A DNA stretch of 28,296 nt, from contig NVSR01000001.1 of the NCBI GenBank assembly GCA_002401295.1, forward strand, positions 43,541 through 71,836, written 5' to 3'. Source of the DNA: SAR324 cluster bacterium (GTDB lineage Bacteria > SAR324 > XYD2-FULL-50-16). Shown here one piece after another: positions 1 to 8,399 of the stretch. The notes under the pieces were generated by a model. That model saw only the letters and a program-made list of their open reading frames with translations, was not told the DNA's origin and searched no databases. Numbering within the stretch: the first letter of the stretch is position 1; every line of letters begins with the position of its first letter. A program made the translations under genes and the position numbers.

Positions 1-1866
1 AGTACATCCAAGGCAACTGCGGCTGAAGTTTATAACGATGAAAGCAAGTCTGAAAAGCTTGTAAACGCCTATAAAAAAGGGATAATGGACCATGGCCATA
101 CAGAAGCTGAAGCAAATGATAAATTAGAAGCAGCCGGATTTTTACAAAGAAATGATGATGGTGAATTGGTCACCTCTAAAGGTTCCGATTTAGCTAATGC
201 AAAAGCGAGGGCAGGTGCACTTTCAGCAAACTCAACTGAGTCAATGATGATTGGCGGTATTAAACTTAATACTTCCACTGATGCTGAAACTGGTGAGACA
301 AGGGTAAATACTGATTCTTCCACTACAAATGTAGACGGTAAATTCATTAAAGCAGGGGTAGATGAACATTACTGGGATAATCCTCAACAAAAAGCTTTAT
401 ACGAAAGAACGAAGAAAAATACAGATATCGCAGACTCAATTAAAAGAGTTGCTTCCCAAGGGATAGAACCATTAAGTGAAATGTTTGAAGTACTTGGATT
501 CAATTCAGAGAATTCAGAAAGTCTCGCAGCAGGGACAATTGCAGCAGGAGGAGTATTAGCAATTACAGAAGCCGGGACGATAGCAAATAACTTCAAAAGA
601 GGCAACACGCGTATTCAGAAAACTGATAATGATGGTAACAAGTTATTTTCTGATAGTGATGGGAATACCGTAAAGAAAGATCAAGACGGATTTTTTACAG
701 AAAATAATGATGGGAAAAGAATGGATTATACTGGAGATCCAGATAAGCTAACAGCTAATAACCGTATGAAAGGTGGTGCAGTTAGTGAATCTGCAAGAAG
801 TTTTGCAAGTGCTATGTATAAAAAAGGAGATGCTGACTTAGGAGGTGACTCGTCTCCAAATTCCGTGAATAGCTCCGAAGATATAACCGATACCACCAGC
901 AATAACCATAATGAAAAGATACCCAATGGCACCCATACAAATCAGATAAATAAAGAAACTCATTTTGACACTCCTTCTCAAAGTAATAACCATAGATTAT
1001 CAGATGGCACTAATAATGTCAACCCAGAGTTATCAGACCAAATGAGATCAACTCTAGAAGATTACAAGGGGGGGGATGTTCCTACAGGTGCCCCAAGTGC
1101 AATAGAAACAGCACAAAGTAGAGTAGATGATCTAGAAAAATTACATAACAGCTTAAAAGATGGAGATGCAAAACTAGCAATAGGAGATAGTTTAAATGAT
1201 GCGTATACTCAATTAGAAGCAGCGCAAGCAAATGAAAAATTAATGATGAATAATGCCGAAGTTTCTACAAGAAATAGTGGTCTTGAAAAACCTGAACTCC
1301 AAAAGAGTGGAACTGTACTTGATTCAACAAATGGGCCGTCTCCAATGGCAAAACTAGATTCACCTAACCAGGCTACATCTATGCCAAGTAATAGACTTGC
1401 AAAAGCTGGTGGCGTAGGCGCTGCATTGGCAATGATTGGAGATGCAACAGTAACTGGACAATGGAGACAGGTCCTTGAAAGTGTTAGTGACTTTACAGAA
1501 CAAGTAATGGATGGTAATATCTTAGGGTCAACAAATGATCAAGCATCAGCTTTAGGAACAATTGAAAGTATGATGATAGGAGAAGATGCCTACAACAATA
1601 TTTCAAAGGAAGCTACAAAAGGAAATTTTGCTAGTGTATTGCCAACTATAGCTCTTGGTCTCGGTTCTCAAGGATTAAATACATTAGGCTCAATTTCAAA
1701 CATCGGTGCAGCTACGATAGATGCAAGTATTGACTCACTGACTGGGCAAAACGATTGGGCACAAAATTATATAAATCATCGCAACAATCCATTTTTTGAA
1801 GAAGTTGATCTTGGAGAAAAATTAGGTTTATATGAAAATAATTCTAATTCAATTGAGAGGAAGTAA
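1..1866 (+). CDS. 3' part of a large Asp/Asn/Ser-rich protein, possibly the C-terminal region of a TraG-like protein (5' end outside window)
   Basis: The frame is open from the first base, so this is a truncated gene with 621 visible residues; the Met codon at 85 is probably internal. The protein is rich in Asp, Asn, Ser and Thr, with little Cys. It has a short Asp-Gly repeat zone (625-735) and small Gly/Ala-rich hydrophobic stretches near 530-590, 1400-1460 and 1620-1740. No catalytic motif is recognised. It lies immediately upstream of traB. A TraG-like (mating-pair stabilisation/entry exclusion) identity rests on context: TraG is the F-type component with a long, variable, hydrophilic C-terminal domain, and it is otherwise missing here. 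A secreted or surface protein is an alternative. An 8-G run at 1068-1075 lies inside the frame and could slip. The stop is followed directly by the traB start region. Confidence 0.55.
   Translation, partial: STSKATAAEVYNDESKSEKLVNAYKKGIMDHGHTEAEANDKLEAAGFLQRNDDGELVTSKGSDLANAKARAGALSANSTESMMIGGIKLNTSTDAETGETRVNTDSSTTNVDGKFIKAGVDEHYWDNPQQKALYERTKKNTDIADSIKRVASQGIEPLSEMFEVLGFNSENSESLAAGTIAAGGVLAITEAGTIANNFKRGNTRIQKTDNDGNKLFSDSDGNTVKKDQDGFFTENNDGKRMDYTGDPDKLTANNRMKGGAVSESARSFASAMYKKGDADLGGDSSPNSVNSSEDITDTTSNNHNEKIPNGTHTNQINKETHFDTPSQSNNHRLSDGTNNVNPELSDQMRSTLEDYKGGDVPTGAPSAIETAQSRVDDLEKLHNSLKDGDAKLAIGDSLNDAYTQLEAAQANEKLMMNNAEVSTRNSGLEKPELQKSGTVLDSTNGPSPMAKLDSPNQATSMPSNRLAKAGGVGAALAMIGDATVTGQWRQVLESVSDFTEQVMDGNILGSTNDQASALGTIESMMIGEDAYNNISKEATKGNFASVLPTIALGLGSQGLNTLGSISNIGAATIDASIDSLTGQNDWAQNYINHRNNPFFEEVDLGEKLGLYENNSNSIERK
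625..735 (+). repeat. Asp-Gly-rich imperfect peptide repeats
   Basis: Translated in the frame of the partial gene, this stretch gives four closely spaced D-G units: NDGN, SDGN, QDGF and NDGK, each followed by short charged or polar spacers. The spacing is about 9-13 residues and irregular. It could be a calcium-binding-like or simple linker repeat. No known repeat family is assigned. Confidence 0.4.
1068..1075 (+). repeat. G8 homopolymer inside a coding frame
   Basis: Eight consecutive G residues encode part of Lys-Gly-Gly-Asp. It is the longest G or C run I noticed in this AT-rich window; other runs are six bases long (13180-13185, 20275-20280, 26647-26652). A gain or loss of one base would frameshift the last 260 or so codons of the gene. 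Confidence 0.7.
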
Positions 1867-1867
1867 T

Positions 1868-1906
1868 ATGCAAAATATAAAGCAAATGATAAAGGCAATA
1901 AGATGA
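1868..1906 (+). other. 12-codon leader-like ORF overlapping the traB start
   Basis: An ATG at 1868 sits just after a strong purine-rich Shine-Dalgarno-like stretch (GAGAGGAAG) at the end of the upstream gene. It is followed by eleven sense codons and a TGA that overlaps the traB ATG in an ATGA arrangement. It could couple traB translation to upstream ribosomes. It could equally be chance, because traB has its own weaker AAAGG upstream. Confidence 0.25.
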
Positions 1907-3636
1907 GTCAGGAAAAAGACAATAATGAACAGGGTAGCTATCAAGAAAATAAGGAATTTACTGGTTCTACAAAAGCTTGGGGAGACGAAGAAAAGCAAGA
2001 GAAGGAAGTAGATAAAGATTATGAAGAAGCAAAAAAAATTGCTAATGAAAATAATATTACTGCATTTGAACCAATAGTCCAAATGTTTGCAGGAATAGCA
2101 GAATTCTTCTCTACAATAATAAGTAAGGTTCTGGAAAAAATTAATACGTCTAAACCGAGTTTTGCAGAGAAAAGAGAAATGCTTGAAAAAGAAGAATGTA
2201 ATATAGATACTATTGAGCAGACAAGAAAAAAGAAAGAAAGGTCTGTCAGAAATAGGTTCATTGCTCTTGGACTGTTCATCCCAGCAGCGATGCTAGTGAC
2301 TCATGGACTAGTTAAAGGTTGGTTTAATTATTTAGACATTAAAGCAGAAGAAAAAATTCATTCGGAATATATAGCAAAACATCATAAATCAGAAATGAAA
2401 CTTAGTAAGAATAATTTGGAAAATATTTGGAAAATTAATGTTCAAAATGACATCTCAGATGCAATTAAGCTATCTACTGAATCAAAAATAGCTACAGAAA
2501 AAATACAAACAGAAACACTGGCAAGAATGGAAGAAATGCATAAAGAAAATGTAAATAACAATGCAAAAACAATTAATGCAATTATTAAAGACAATAATAA
2601 TACAAAACATTTTTTGAATAATAAATTTGAAACTCTTAAAGATACAATGACAAAAATGATAAAAAAATCTGAAAAGAAAATGTTTAAAAAGATTGTAGAA
2701 AATGCGCAAATTGCTTCTGTTGTACCTAACAAACAAGAACAAGGGGTGAATTTTCTTCCATTATCCCCAACTTTCAATTCTTCTTCTACTAATAGTATCT
2801 TGGAAGATGAAGAAATGGAGGAATACACACTTGAAGTTGTTGAAGCAATAAGCTTTAGCGACATTGACGGTTCTACTTTGGATTTCTTAGAAAGTAATGA
2901 TCAAAATAAATCTTTAATAGAATTTATTCTTCAAGCGGGATTTGCAAAAGGGCGAATAATAACAGGAACAATATCTCCAACCTCAATAGTTTCATCCGAG
3001 GGGCAAGAAAATTTACCTGAACCGGTATTTATTTCTATGATGTCTCCTTTGAAAATAGCAAATGGATTCTACGAAGATATTAGTGATTGCCTTATTAGAG
3101 GTGTCGCAAAAGGAGACTTTTCCACTGGAAGAGCAAAGATTCGCCTAGAAGAATTATCATGCTCAATGGAAACTATTGATGGAGAGATGTATTATATTCA
3201 TCAAAAAGTTGAAGGATGGGTTTTTGGAGAAGATGGTTATTTCGGTGCAAAAGGTCGTTTAATAACAAAAGAAGGGCAGATTGTTTCAAAAGCTTTACCT
3301 TTAGGCATGCTTGAAGGATTAATTGGGGCATTGACTCAATCACCTCAGTTATTAGTTCCAGGCGCAACGGGAACTACATCAGGTAGTTCTGTTGTTCAAC
3401 AAGGAGCTATTCAAGGGTTTAGTAGTGGTTCTACAAAAGTAATTGAAAAGATTTCTGATTACTATATAAAACTTCTTAACTCATTAAATCCAACAGTAGA
3501 AGTACGGGCTGGAAGGGTTGTTACAATTGGTTTTAGAGGTGGAGAAAAGATTAAGGTCCAACCTTATAAGTCTTTTAACATCGGAGCATTTAGCGACTTA
3601 AAAAAAGGAGACATAGATGAAGCATATTTACGTTAA
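1903..3636 (+). CDS. traB: TraB, VirB10-like inner-membrane-to-outer-membrane core scaffold of the F-type T4SS
   Basis: 577 residues. The N-terminal cytoplasmic part of about 115 residues is highly charged. It is followed by one membrane segment at about 119-139 and a long coiled-coil/hydrophilic periplasmic stretch to about 370. The C-terminal TraB/VirB10-type domain has the diagnostic pattern of a Cys (396) before a G-D-F, the R-x-K-I-R-L-E-E-L-S-C block ending at Cys420, and then a V-E-G-W-V-F-G-E-D-G block. In F-type systems this domain forms the core channel with TraV and TraK and links inner to outer membrane. The start at 1903 is favoured by AAAGG upstream and the ATGA junction with the leader ORF. 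The gene overlaps the next by 20 bases. At 577 residues it is longer than F TraB (about 475), mostly through the N-terminal charged part and the coiled coil. Confidence 0.93.
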   Translation: MSQEKDNNEQGSYQENKEFTGSTKAWGDEEKQEKEVDKDYEEAKKIANENNITAFEPIVQMFAGIAEFFSTIISKVLEKINTSKPSFAEKREMLEKEECNIDTIEQTRKKKERSVRNRFIALGLFIPAAMLVTHGLVKGWFNYLDIKAEEKIHSEYIAKHHKSEMKLSKNNLENIWKINVQNDISDAIKLSTESKIATEKIQTETLARMEEMHKENVNNNAKTINAIIKDNNNTKHFLNNKFETLKDTMTKMIKKSEKKMFKKIVENAQIASVVPNKQEQGVNFLPLSPTFNSSSTNSILEDEEMEEYTLEVVEAISFSDIDGSTLDFLESNDQNKSLIEFILQAGFAKGRIITGTISPTSIVSSEGQENLPEPVFISMMSPLKIANGFYEDISDCLIRGVAKGDFSTGRAKIRLEELSCSMETIDGEMYYIHQKVEGWVFGEDGYFGAKGRLITKEGQIVSKALPLGMLEGLIGALTQSPQLLVPGATGTTSGSSVVQQGAIQGFSSGSTKVIEKISDYYIKLLNSLNPTVEVRAGRVVTIGFRGGEKIKVQPYKSFNIGAFSDLKKGDIDEAYLR

Positions 3637-3895
3637 AAAAATATTTATGAGTATAAGCATAATAATATTATTAGGAATTACATCAACTGGATGTACGAAA
3701 TTTTTCACCATAGGTGAAAATAAAGGCTATTGTGAAGAAAATGGATGTGATTATTCAGACGCAGGTCTTTGTGCAAACCCATATGATGTATTTGAAAACC
3801 GGCATACTATTAAAAATGAGCCATATAAAAATATTAATTGTTCATCATGTTCTGGAGTAATTAAAAATAGAATAAACCTGGAGGAAAGTAAATGA
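3617..3895 (+). CDS. Small Cys-rich lipoprotein resembling the N-terminal half of TraV
   Basis: 92 residues. It has a signal peptide with a TSTGC lipobox-like end, so the mature protein probably starts with a lipidated Cys. The mature part carries six further Cys, including a C-x4-G-C-D-Y-S-x4-L-C-A-N-P-Y-D-V-F pattern. That pattern resembles the N-terminal segment of TraV lipoproteins, where a Cys pair precedes a short s-v-x-e-v-y stretch. Its place directly after traB is where traV sits. The chosen start has an AAGGAG six bases upstream and lies inside the end of traB; the Met codon at 3647 would also give a usable signal peptide. The gene ends in an ATGA junction with the next. Assignment as TraV-like is inference; TraV would normally be one longer protein. 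Confidence 0.6.
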   Translation: MKHIYVKKIFMSISIIILLGITSTGCTKFFTIGENKGYCEENGCDYSDAGLCANPYDVFENRHTIKNEPYKNINCSSCSGVIKNRINLEESK

Positions 3896-4428
3896 AAATA
3901 TTAATAAAAACATGTGCATTAATAAGCATAATTTTATTAGCAGGATGCACAGGTAAGAAAGATATTGAAGTTGTACATCATGTTATTGATGTAAAGAAAC
4001 CTAAGGCTTATCAATTTACACTTAAACCTAATATCGGATCAAGGGCTGATGACTCTAGAACTGTAGTAGACATGGGTGTCGTTCTTAAAGTTTGGGTAAA
4101 AAATTATAAAAATAATGATGCTAACCTTGTTGCCTCTCATGATGTTTATGTTTGGGCAAGAAAACCAGACTTTATTGTCGGTGAAGATCTTCCAACTAGA
4201 AGAGTGAGCGGAATGCCTTCTCCTGTACAAAAGTTACCATTTATGTTAACTGGAGAAGAAATAGATCGTAATCATATTCAAAGTGATGAAGAGATTAAGA
4301 AATATGTAAATAAAGTTTATGAGTCTGAGAACAATCCTGAAATATCTAAAAAAAGAAAAAAAGAATCTTTAAAAAATGATACAGAAATTCTACAATTTTT
4401 AAAACAAATGAGAGGTGAAACAGAATGA
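3892..4428 (+). CDS. Lipoprotein resembling the C-terminal half of TraV
   Basis: 178 residues with a clear lipoprotein signal (LLAGC; Cys19). The mature region contains R-x-V-V-D-M-G-V-V-L-K-V-W-V followed by a K-N-Y-K-N-N-D-A-N-L segment and a hydrophobic V-Y-V-W strand. This resembles the TraV C-terminal pattern R-x5-V-x-x-I-W-I-A-P-x-x-D-x-D-G-x-L, then V-Y. The last 60 residues are charged and probably disordered. A GGAGG precedes the ATG, which overlaps the previous stop as ATGA, and the downstream junction is also ATGA. It would insert in the inner leaflet of the outer membrane next to TraB/TraK. The TraV relationship is by eye; it could instead be an unrelated T4SS lipoprotein. Confidence 0.55.
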   Translation: MKILIKTCALISIILLAGCTGKKDIEVVHHVIDVKKPKAYQFTLKPNIGSRADDSRTVVDMGVVLKVWVKNYKNNDANLVASHDVYVWARKPDFIVGEDLPTRRVSGMPSPVQKLPFMLTGEEIDRNHIQSDEEIKKYVNKVYESENNPEISKKRKKESLKNDTEILQFLKQMRGETE

Positions 4429-4802
4429 AAAATATAATTAAACTTATGATGGCTATGTCAATAATTCTTCAACTGAATTTATATGCAGGAGGCTCAAATG
4501 TTGCTGAGCTTACAGATATTAAAGATGCACTAGCGATGTTGCTTAAAGAGTATAAAAAATCTCAAAAACAAAACGAAACTTTAAAAGCATTATTCACCGA
4601 GGGCACACAAAAATTAAATGAACTTTTCGAGGGCCAATCACAAAAAAATTTATTAAAAAATGATGAACTTAGCAATCGTGTAAATAAGCTTGAGACAATT
4701 CGGATTAGTATTGATTCGGAAATCTTAGGTTGCAAAGCAAATAAAAAAGTTGATGCCGTTATTTACAATTTCGTAAATGAAAACAGCATCCCTTTAAAAT
4801 AA
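4425..4802 (+). CDS. Small exported coiled-coil protein of unknown function
   Basis: 125 residues with a cleavable signal peptide (predicted cut after LYA, about residue 21). A helical, charged region with heptad-like spacing follows at about 30-95, then a short tail with a single Cys near residue 103. I do not recognise a family. Some T4SSs carry small periplasmic coiled-coil proteins (VirB5- or TrbI-like) near traC, but no diagnostic motif supports that here. It starts at an ATGA junction with the lipoprotein gene and ends 15 bases before traC, so it is in the same operon and probably acts in the periplasm with the core complex. Confidence 0.6.
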   Translation: MKNIIKLMMAMSIILQLNLYAGGSNVAELTDIKDALAMLLKEYKKSQKQNETLKALFTEGTQKLNELFEGQSQKNLLKNDELSNRVNKLETIRISIDSEILGCKANKKVDAVIYNFVNENSIPLK

Positions 4803-4817
4803 GAATAGGAGCAGAGT

Positions 4818-7800
4818 ATGAAGGCAAAGAATATGAAGAACAGTAAAAAAAAGAAAAAAGGATTTAACAGATTATTTGGAGCACTTCTAAAATTTATGAT
4901 GCCACCTGAGTTATCTGTTTCTGCTGAAGGACTAGATCAGCAACAACTTAAAGCCATGACTCAAAAAAGTTCATTAAGAGATTTGTTATTATATAGATAT
5001 TTTGAGAAAAAAGAAAAAATTGGAGGGAAAGACTTCAACGGAGGCCTATATACTATGGCTGATGGAAGAAAAGGTTTTATCTTTCGTATTTCTCCACCTC
5101 CTTATATGACAACTGAAACTGAAAGAGTTATTCAAGCACTTATATCAGCTGTAGATTATGACGATACTGTGATGCATATTATTACACACGCTTCCAGAAA
5201 TATAAATTCTATTGTTAAAGATTATAAAGAACTGCACCATTGTAAAGTGAATGTAAAAAAACCTGAAGTTTTACAAGCAATGGTAAATGAACGTGCAAAT
5301 GCATTAATGAAATGGCGTAAAGAATCTATGTCTACCATTTCAGACTTTCGTTTAAGAACATTCAACAATATAATTTCTTTTTCTTTTCCTGAGGATTTAT
5401 CAGAACAGGTAATTATTAATCAATGTAATTCTTTTATTGGAGTTCTTACCGATTTTAAACCACAATGTTTTTCTCCAGACGAACTTTTATCTATGACTAA
5501 AGAGCTATTCCACCCGGACAAAGAAGATTGGGATACACATGTAGACGTTCATCGCAAAATGAACGCACAAATTGCTACTGGTGCTGTAATACGTGCTAAA
5601 GCAGATGAGTCACATTTTAGAATAGGAGAAAGTTGTTATGCTAAAACATTAACAACGGATTTATTTCCTGAAGAACTACAACCAATGGACTTTCAATCAG
5701 CTTTTATGGATCCATTTGGGCGTGACTTGCAAACTGCGATACCAGGTTCTTTTATTTGTTCTTTAGGAATAGTTTTTAAAGACACAAAAAAACAAAAGAA
5801 GATGGTCTTAAATAAAATGAGATGGAACATCGGCCAGCTCAATGCACTTCCTAGAGAACTTCATGAAAAATATCCACCAATAAAAAACAAGTACCAAGAA
5901 GCAACGCAAATAGTACATAACGTTGAAAATTTAGGAGAAATTCCTTTAGATGCAATGTGGTCATTAACAATATTTGAAGATTCCTTAGAATCACTTGATG
6001 CTTTGAGTGCACGTATTATAAAAAAATTCGAAGATATTGATGGTGTTTGGCAGCTAAAAGAAGAAAATTCCTCTAAAATCGCATATCAATCATTTCTTTA
6101 TTCTCTTCCATTACAACATTTAGAAGTAATGATGAAGCATCTTAAAAGACATGACATTCTCTTTAGATCAAATAATTCACAGATAGCACCTTTATTAACT
6201 GATATACGTGGATTTGGAAGACCATACATGCTATATACAGGAAGAGCAGGGCAAATTCAAGCAATTGATCCGCTCTCTCAAAATGCTAATTATAACTTTA
6301 TGGTTCTGGGGCCAATGGGCTCAGGTAAATCAGTATTTACAAATGATATGGCAACACAGCTACTACAATGTGGTTTTAAATTATTTGGAATGGATATAGG
6401 TAGATCCTATCTACCAAATAATGATTCAATTGGTGGTCAATATATTGAGTTCACAAAAGAAAATAATTTATGTTTCAATTTCTTTACAAATATACAAACG
6501 CAAAAAGTAAAAATATACAACCGAGAATTAGGGATAGAAGAAGAAAATACGATAATACATGAAGATGAATTATCTACAATCATACCTTTAATAGGTCTAA
6601 TGATGGGGACGAACCTATCAAGTGCTGCAGGAAAAGACATAAATACTGTAGATAATGACCTTGACAGAAAAATACTATCTATTATGATTGAAGAAGCAGT
6701 TCAATTAGCCTTTAAACAAGATCAACACTCTGCAGGTATGGAAACAGTTTATGAGTCCTTTCAATCGGTATTGGCTGGTTATTTATCCAAGGGAGCCAAT
6801 GAAATAATTACTAAAAGAATTGAACAAGCTATTATTGCTCTAACTGATTATGGAAAACAAGGTGGTAAATACTTTAAATATTTCAATGGCGCTAATAACA
6901 TAAATTTTGAATCAGATTTTTTCTTATTAGAATTAGAAGAGTTGCAAATTAATAAAATCGAATTACTTCCCGTTATTCAACTAGCAATGTTACATAGAAT
7001 AGCTACTGAAGCATTTTTAGATGACCAAAGACCAATGTTCATTTTCTTTGATGAGGCAAGACATGCAATGGCTGATGCGGTGTTTGTACGGGCACTAGTA
7101 GATTTTGCTACTCGATTTAGAAAGTATAAAAAGTTTCTTAGTGTCATAACACAATCAGTAGACGATTTTTTTGTTAACGATCAAGCTCAAAAACTATTTA
7201 AAACTTCATCATATCAAGTTTTTTTAAAAAGTAACAGAGCCTCTATTATGGATGCTTCAAGAGAGGGCCGACTAAAATTAAATGAGTTCGAAATTGAACA
7301 AATGTCAAATATACGAAATCATGCACCCCACTACGCGGAAGTATGTATACGTTTTGATGACAAAAACATCATATCGTGTTTAAAATTGACGAGATTAGAA
7401 CTATATCTCTATTCAACAAATCCTAACGACAAAGATAGACGTAGGTTCTTAAGACAAGAATATGGCATGTCTTTTTTAGATACGGCTTATTATATGATGA
7501 TTGAAGATGAAGGTTCATTATCACATTCTCAGATTGTAGTCTCAATGAAAGAAAGAATGTCTAATTCAGGGAATGAAGAAAAACATAAAGAAATGTGGGC
7601 AGGAAGAATATCTCGTGCAATCAGTGAAAGAACATTTATTATATATGGACTCCCTCTATTTTATATGGAAAAAAATGGAACAGAGAAAAGAGTTAGTAGT
7701 TTTGAAGTTCTTACAAGAATAAAAACTGAAGATGGTGATATACCTGCAGCTCACTTTATATCTATCGCAAAAGAGTTCGGTCTATATCAAAAAATGATTA

Positions 7801-8399
7801 GAGCTATCATGATACAAGCCTTTGAATTGTTTTCTGAAAATGAGTATAGATTTTCATTAAACTTATCAATGGATGATATATTAAATGATAAAACACTTAT
7901 CATGATAACTGAAGAAGCTCAAAACTATGGTGTTGCTGACAGACTTACCTTAGAGATAGAATCAAGACATCTAACAGATAAAGAGTTAACAAAACTTATT
8001 GATGTAACGAAGTATATTCGAGCACAAAATATTTATATAGCTATTGACAATGTTAAAGAGAAAAACCTTGATTTTTCTGCAGTATTAGCAATAAAACCTG
8101 ATATATTAAAAGTTGATGGTTCTATTATTAAAAATTTAGATGTAGAACAGAATTCTAGAATGTTTGTTAATTTTGTGACAAATGGAATGGCGGCCATAGG
8201 TATCAAAACATCTGCAGTACACGTATCTGATGAAAGGACGCTAAAGTCATGCATGGACCATAATATAAATTATTTCCAAGGTTATGCACTAATGGCTCCA
8301 GCGCCTATGTTAGAGATCTTAGAATCGATGAAGAATAATAATGCAATTACTGAAGGATATATTAAAGATACCGTAGAAAAAGAAGAAGCTTATGCTTGA
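4818..8399 (+). CDS. traC: TraC (VirB4-type) T4SS ATPase with a fused C-terminal degenerate EAL domain
   Basis: 1193 residues. Residues 1 to about 890 match a full-length F-type TraC (F TraC is about 875). The N-terminal TraC/VirB4 domain includes S-L-R-D-L-L-L-Y and a G-F-I-F-R-I-S-P-P-P strand. Walker A is GPMGSGKS (498-505, Lys504), Walker B is MFIFFDEA (Asp745, Glu746), and the VirB4-like end L-Y-S-T-N-P-N-D is near 865. TraC is the inner-membrane-associated ATPase that powers pilus assembly and substrate transfer. Residues about 927-1185 are an extra EAL-type domain, described in a separate entry. TAGGAGC lies nine bases before the start. The gene overlaps the coupling-protein gene by 8 bases. 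I know of no F-type TraC in which an EAL domain is standard. Confidence 0.95.
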   Translation: MKAKNMKNSKKKKKGFNRLFGALLKFMMPPELSVSAEGLDQQQLKAMTQKSSLRDLLLYRYFEKKEKIGGKDFNGGLYTMADGRKGFIFRISPPPYMTTETERVIQALISAVDYDDTVMHIITHASRNINSIVKDYKELHHCKVNVKKPEVLQAMVNERANALMKWRKESMSTISDFRLRTFNNIISFSFPEDLSEQVIINQCNSFIGVLTDFKPQCFSPDELLSMTKELFHPDKEDWDTHVDVHRKMNAQIATGAVIRAKADESHFRIGESCYAKTLTTDLFPEELQPMDFQSAFMDPFGRDLQTAIPGSFICSLGIVFKDTKKQKKMVLNKMRWNIGQLNALPRELHEKYPPIKNKYQEATQIVHNVENLGEIPLDAMWSLTIFEDSLESLDALSARIIKKFEDIDGVWQLKEENSSKIAYQSFLYSLPLQHLEVMMKHLKRHDILFRSNNSQIAPLLTDIRGFGRPYMLYTGRAGQIQAIDPLSQNANYNFMVLGPMGSGKSVFTNDMATQLLQCGFKLFGMDIGRSYLPNNDSIGGQYIEFTKENNLCFNFFTNIQTQKVKIYNRELGIEEENTIIHEDELSTIIPLIGLMMGTNLSSAAGKDINTVDNDLDRKILSIMIEEAVQLAFKQDQHSAGMETVYESFQSVLAGYLSKGANEIITKRIEQAIIALTDYGKQGGKYFKYFNGANNINFESDFFLLELEELQINKIELLPVIQLAMLHRIATEAFLDDQRPMFIFFDEARHAMADAVFVRALVDFATRFRKYKKFLSVITQSVDDFFVNDQAQKLFKTSSYQVFLKSNRASIMDASREGRLKLNEFEIEQMSNIRNHAPHYAEVCIRFDDKNIISCLKLTRLELYLYSTNPNDKDRRRFLRQEYGMSFLDTAYYMMIEDEGSLSHSQIVVSMKERMSNSGNEEKHKEMWAGRISRAISERTFIIYGLPLFYMEKNGTEKRVSSFEVLTRIKTEDGDIPAAHFISIAKEFGLYQKMIRAIMIQAFELFSENEYRFSLNLSMDDILNDKTLIMITEEAQNYGVADRLTLEIESRHLTDKELTKLIDVTKYIRAQNIYIAIDNVKEKNLDFSAVLAIKPDILKVDGSIIKNLDVEQNSRMFVNFVTNGMAAIGIKTSAVHVSDERTLKSCMDHNINYFQGYALMAPAPMLEILESMKNNNAITEGYIKDTVEKEEAYA
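7596..8358 (+). other. Degenerate EAL (c-di-GMP phosphodiesterase-type) domain at the C-terminus of TraC
   Basis: Residues about 927-1180 of the TraC protein follow the EAL fold order. They show R-x-x-R-A-I-x-E-R-x-F-x-I-Y, then E-V-L in place of EAL (Glu963) with a following T-R, and P-A-A-H-F-I-S-I-A-K-E-F-G-L. Next come L-N-L-S (Asn1015), L-T-L-E-I-E-S (Glu1046), I-A-I-D-N (Asp1077, Asn1078), L-K-V-D (Lys1098, Asp1100) and F-Q-G-Y (Gln1154). Missing are the second Asp and the FGTG of the DDFGTG loop, and both Glu of the AEGVE motif (the site reads A-V-H-V-S, 1133-1137). By family knowledge such losses usually abolish hydrolysis but can leave ligand binding or a protein-interaction role, as in LapD/FimX-type receptors. 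Confidence 0.85.

Noticed and set aside
2442..2864. 140-codon open frame on the minus strand inside traB
   Set aside because: It is antisense to a confidently identified gene, gives a low-complexity hydrophobic/Ser-rich product and has no start context. It is a shadow of AT-rich coding sequence, as are the other minus-strand frames.
4425..4802. Pilin or VirB5/TrbI assignment for the small coiled-coil protein
   Set aside because: It lacks the paired hydrophobic segments of a TraA-type pilin and shows no TrbI or VirB5 motif, so it is left as unknown.
7596..8358. Active c-di-GMP phosphodiesterase at the TraC C-terminus
   Set aside because: Loss of the DDFGTG loop and of both AEGVE glutamates makes catalysis unlikely; a degenerate receptor-type domain fits better.
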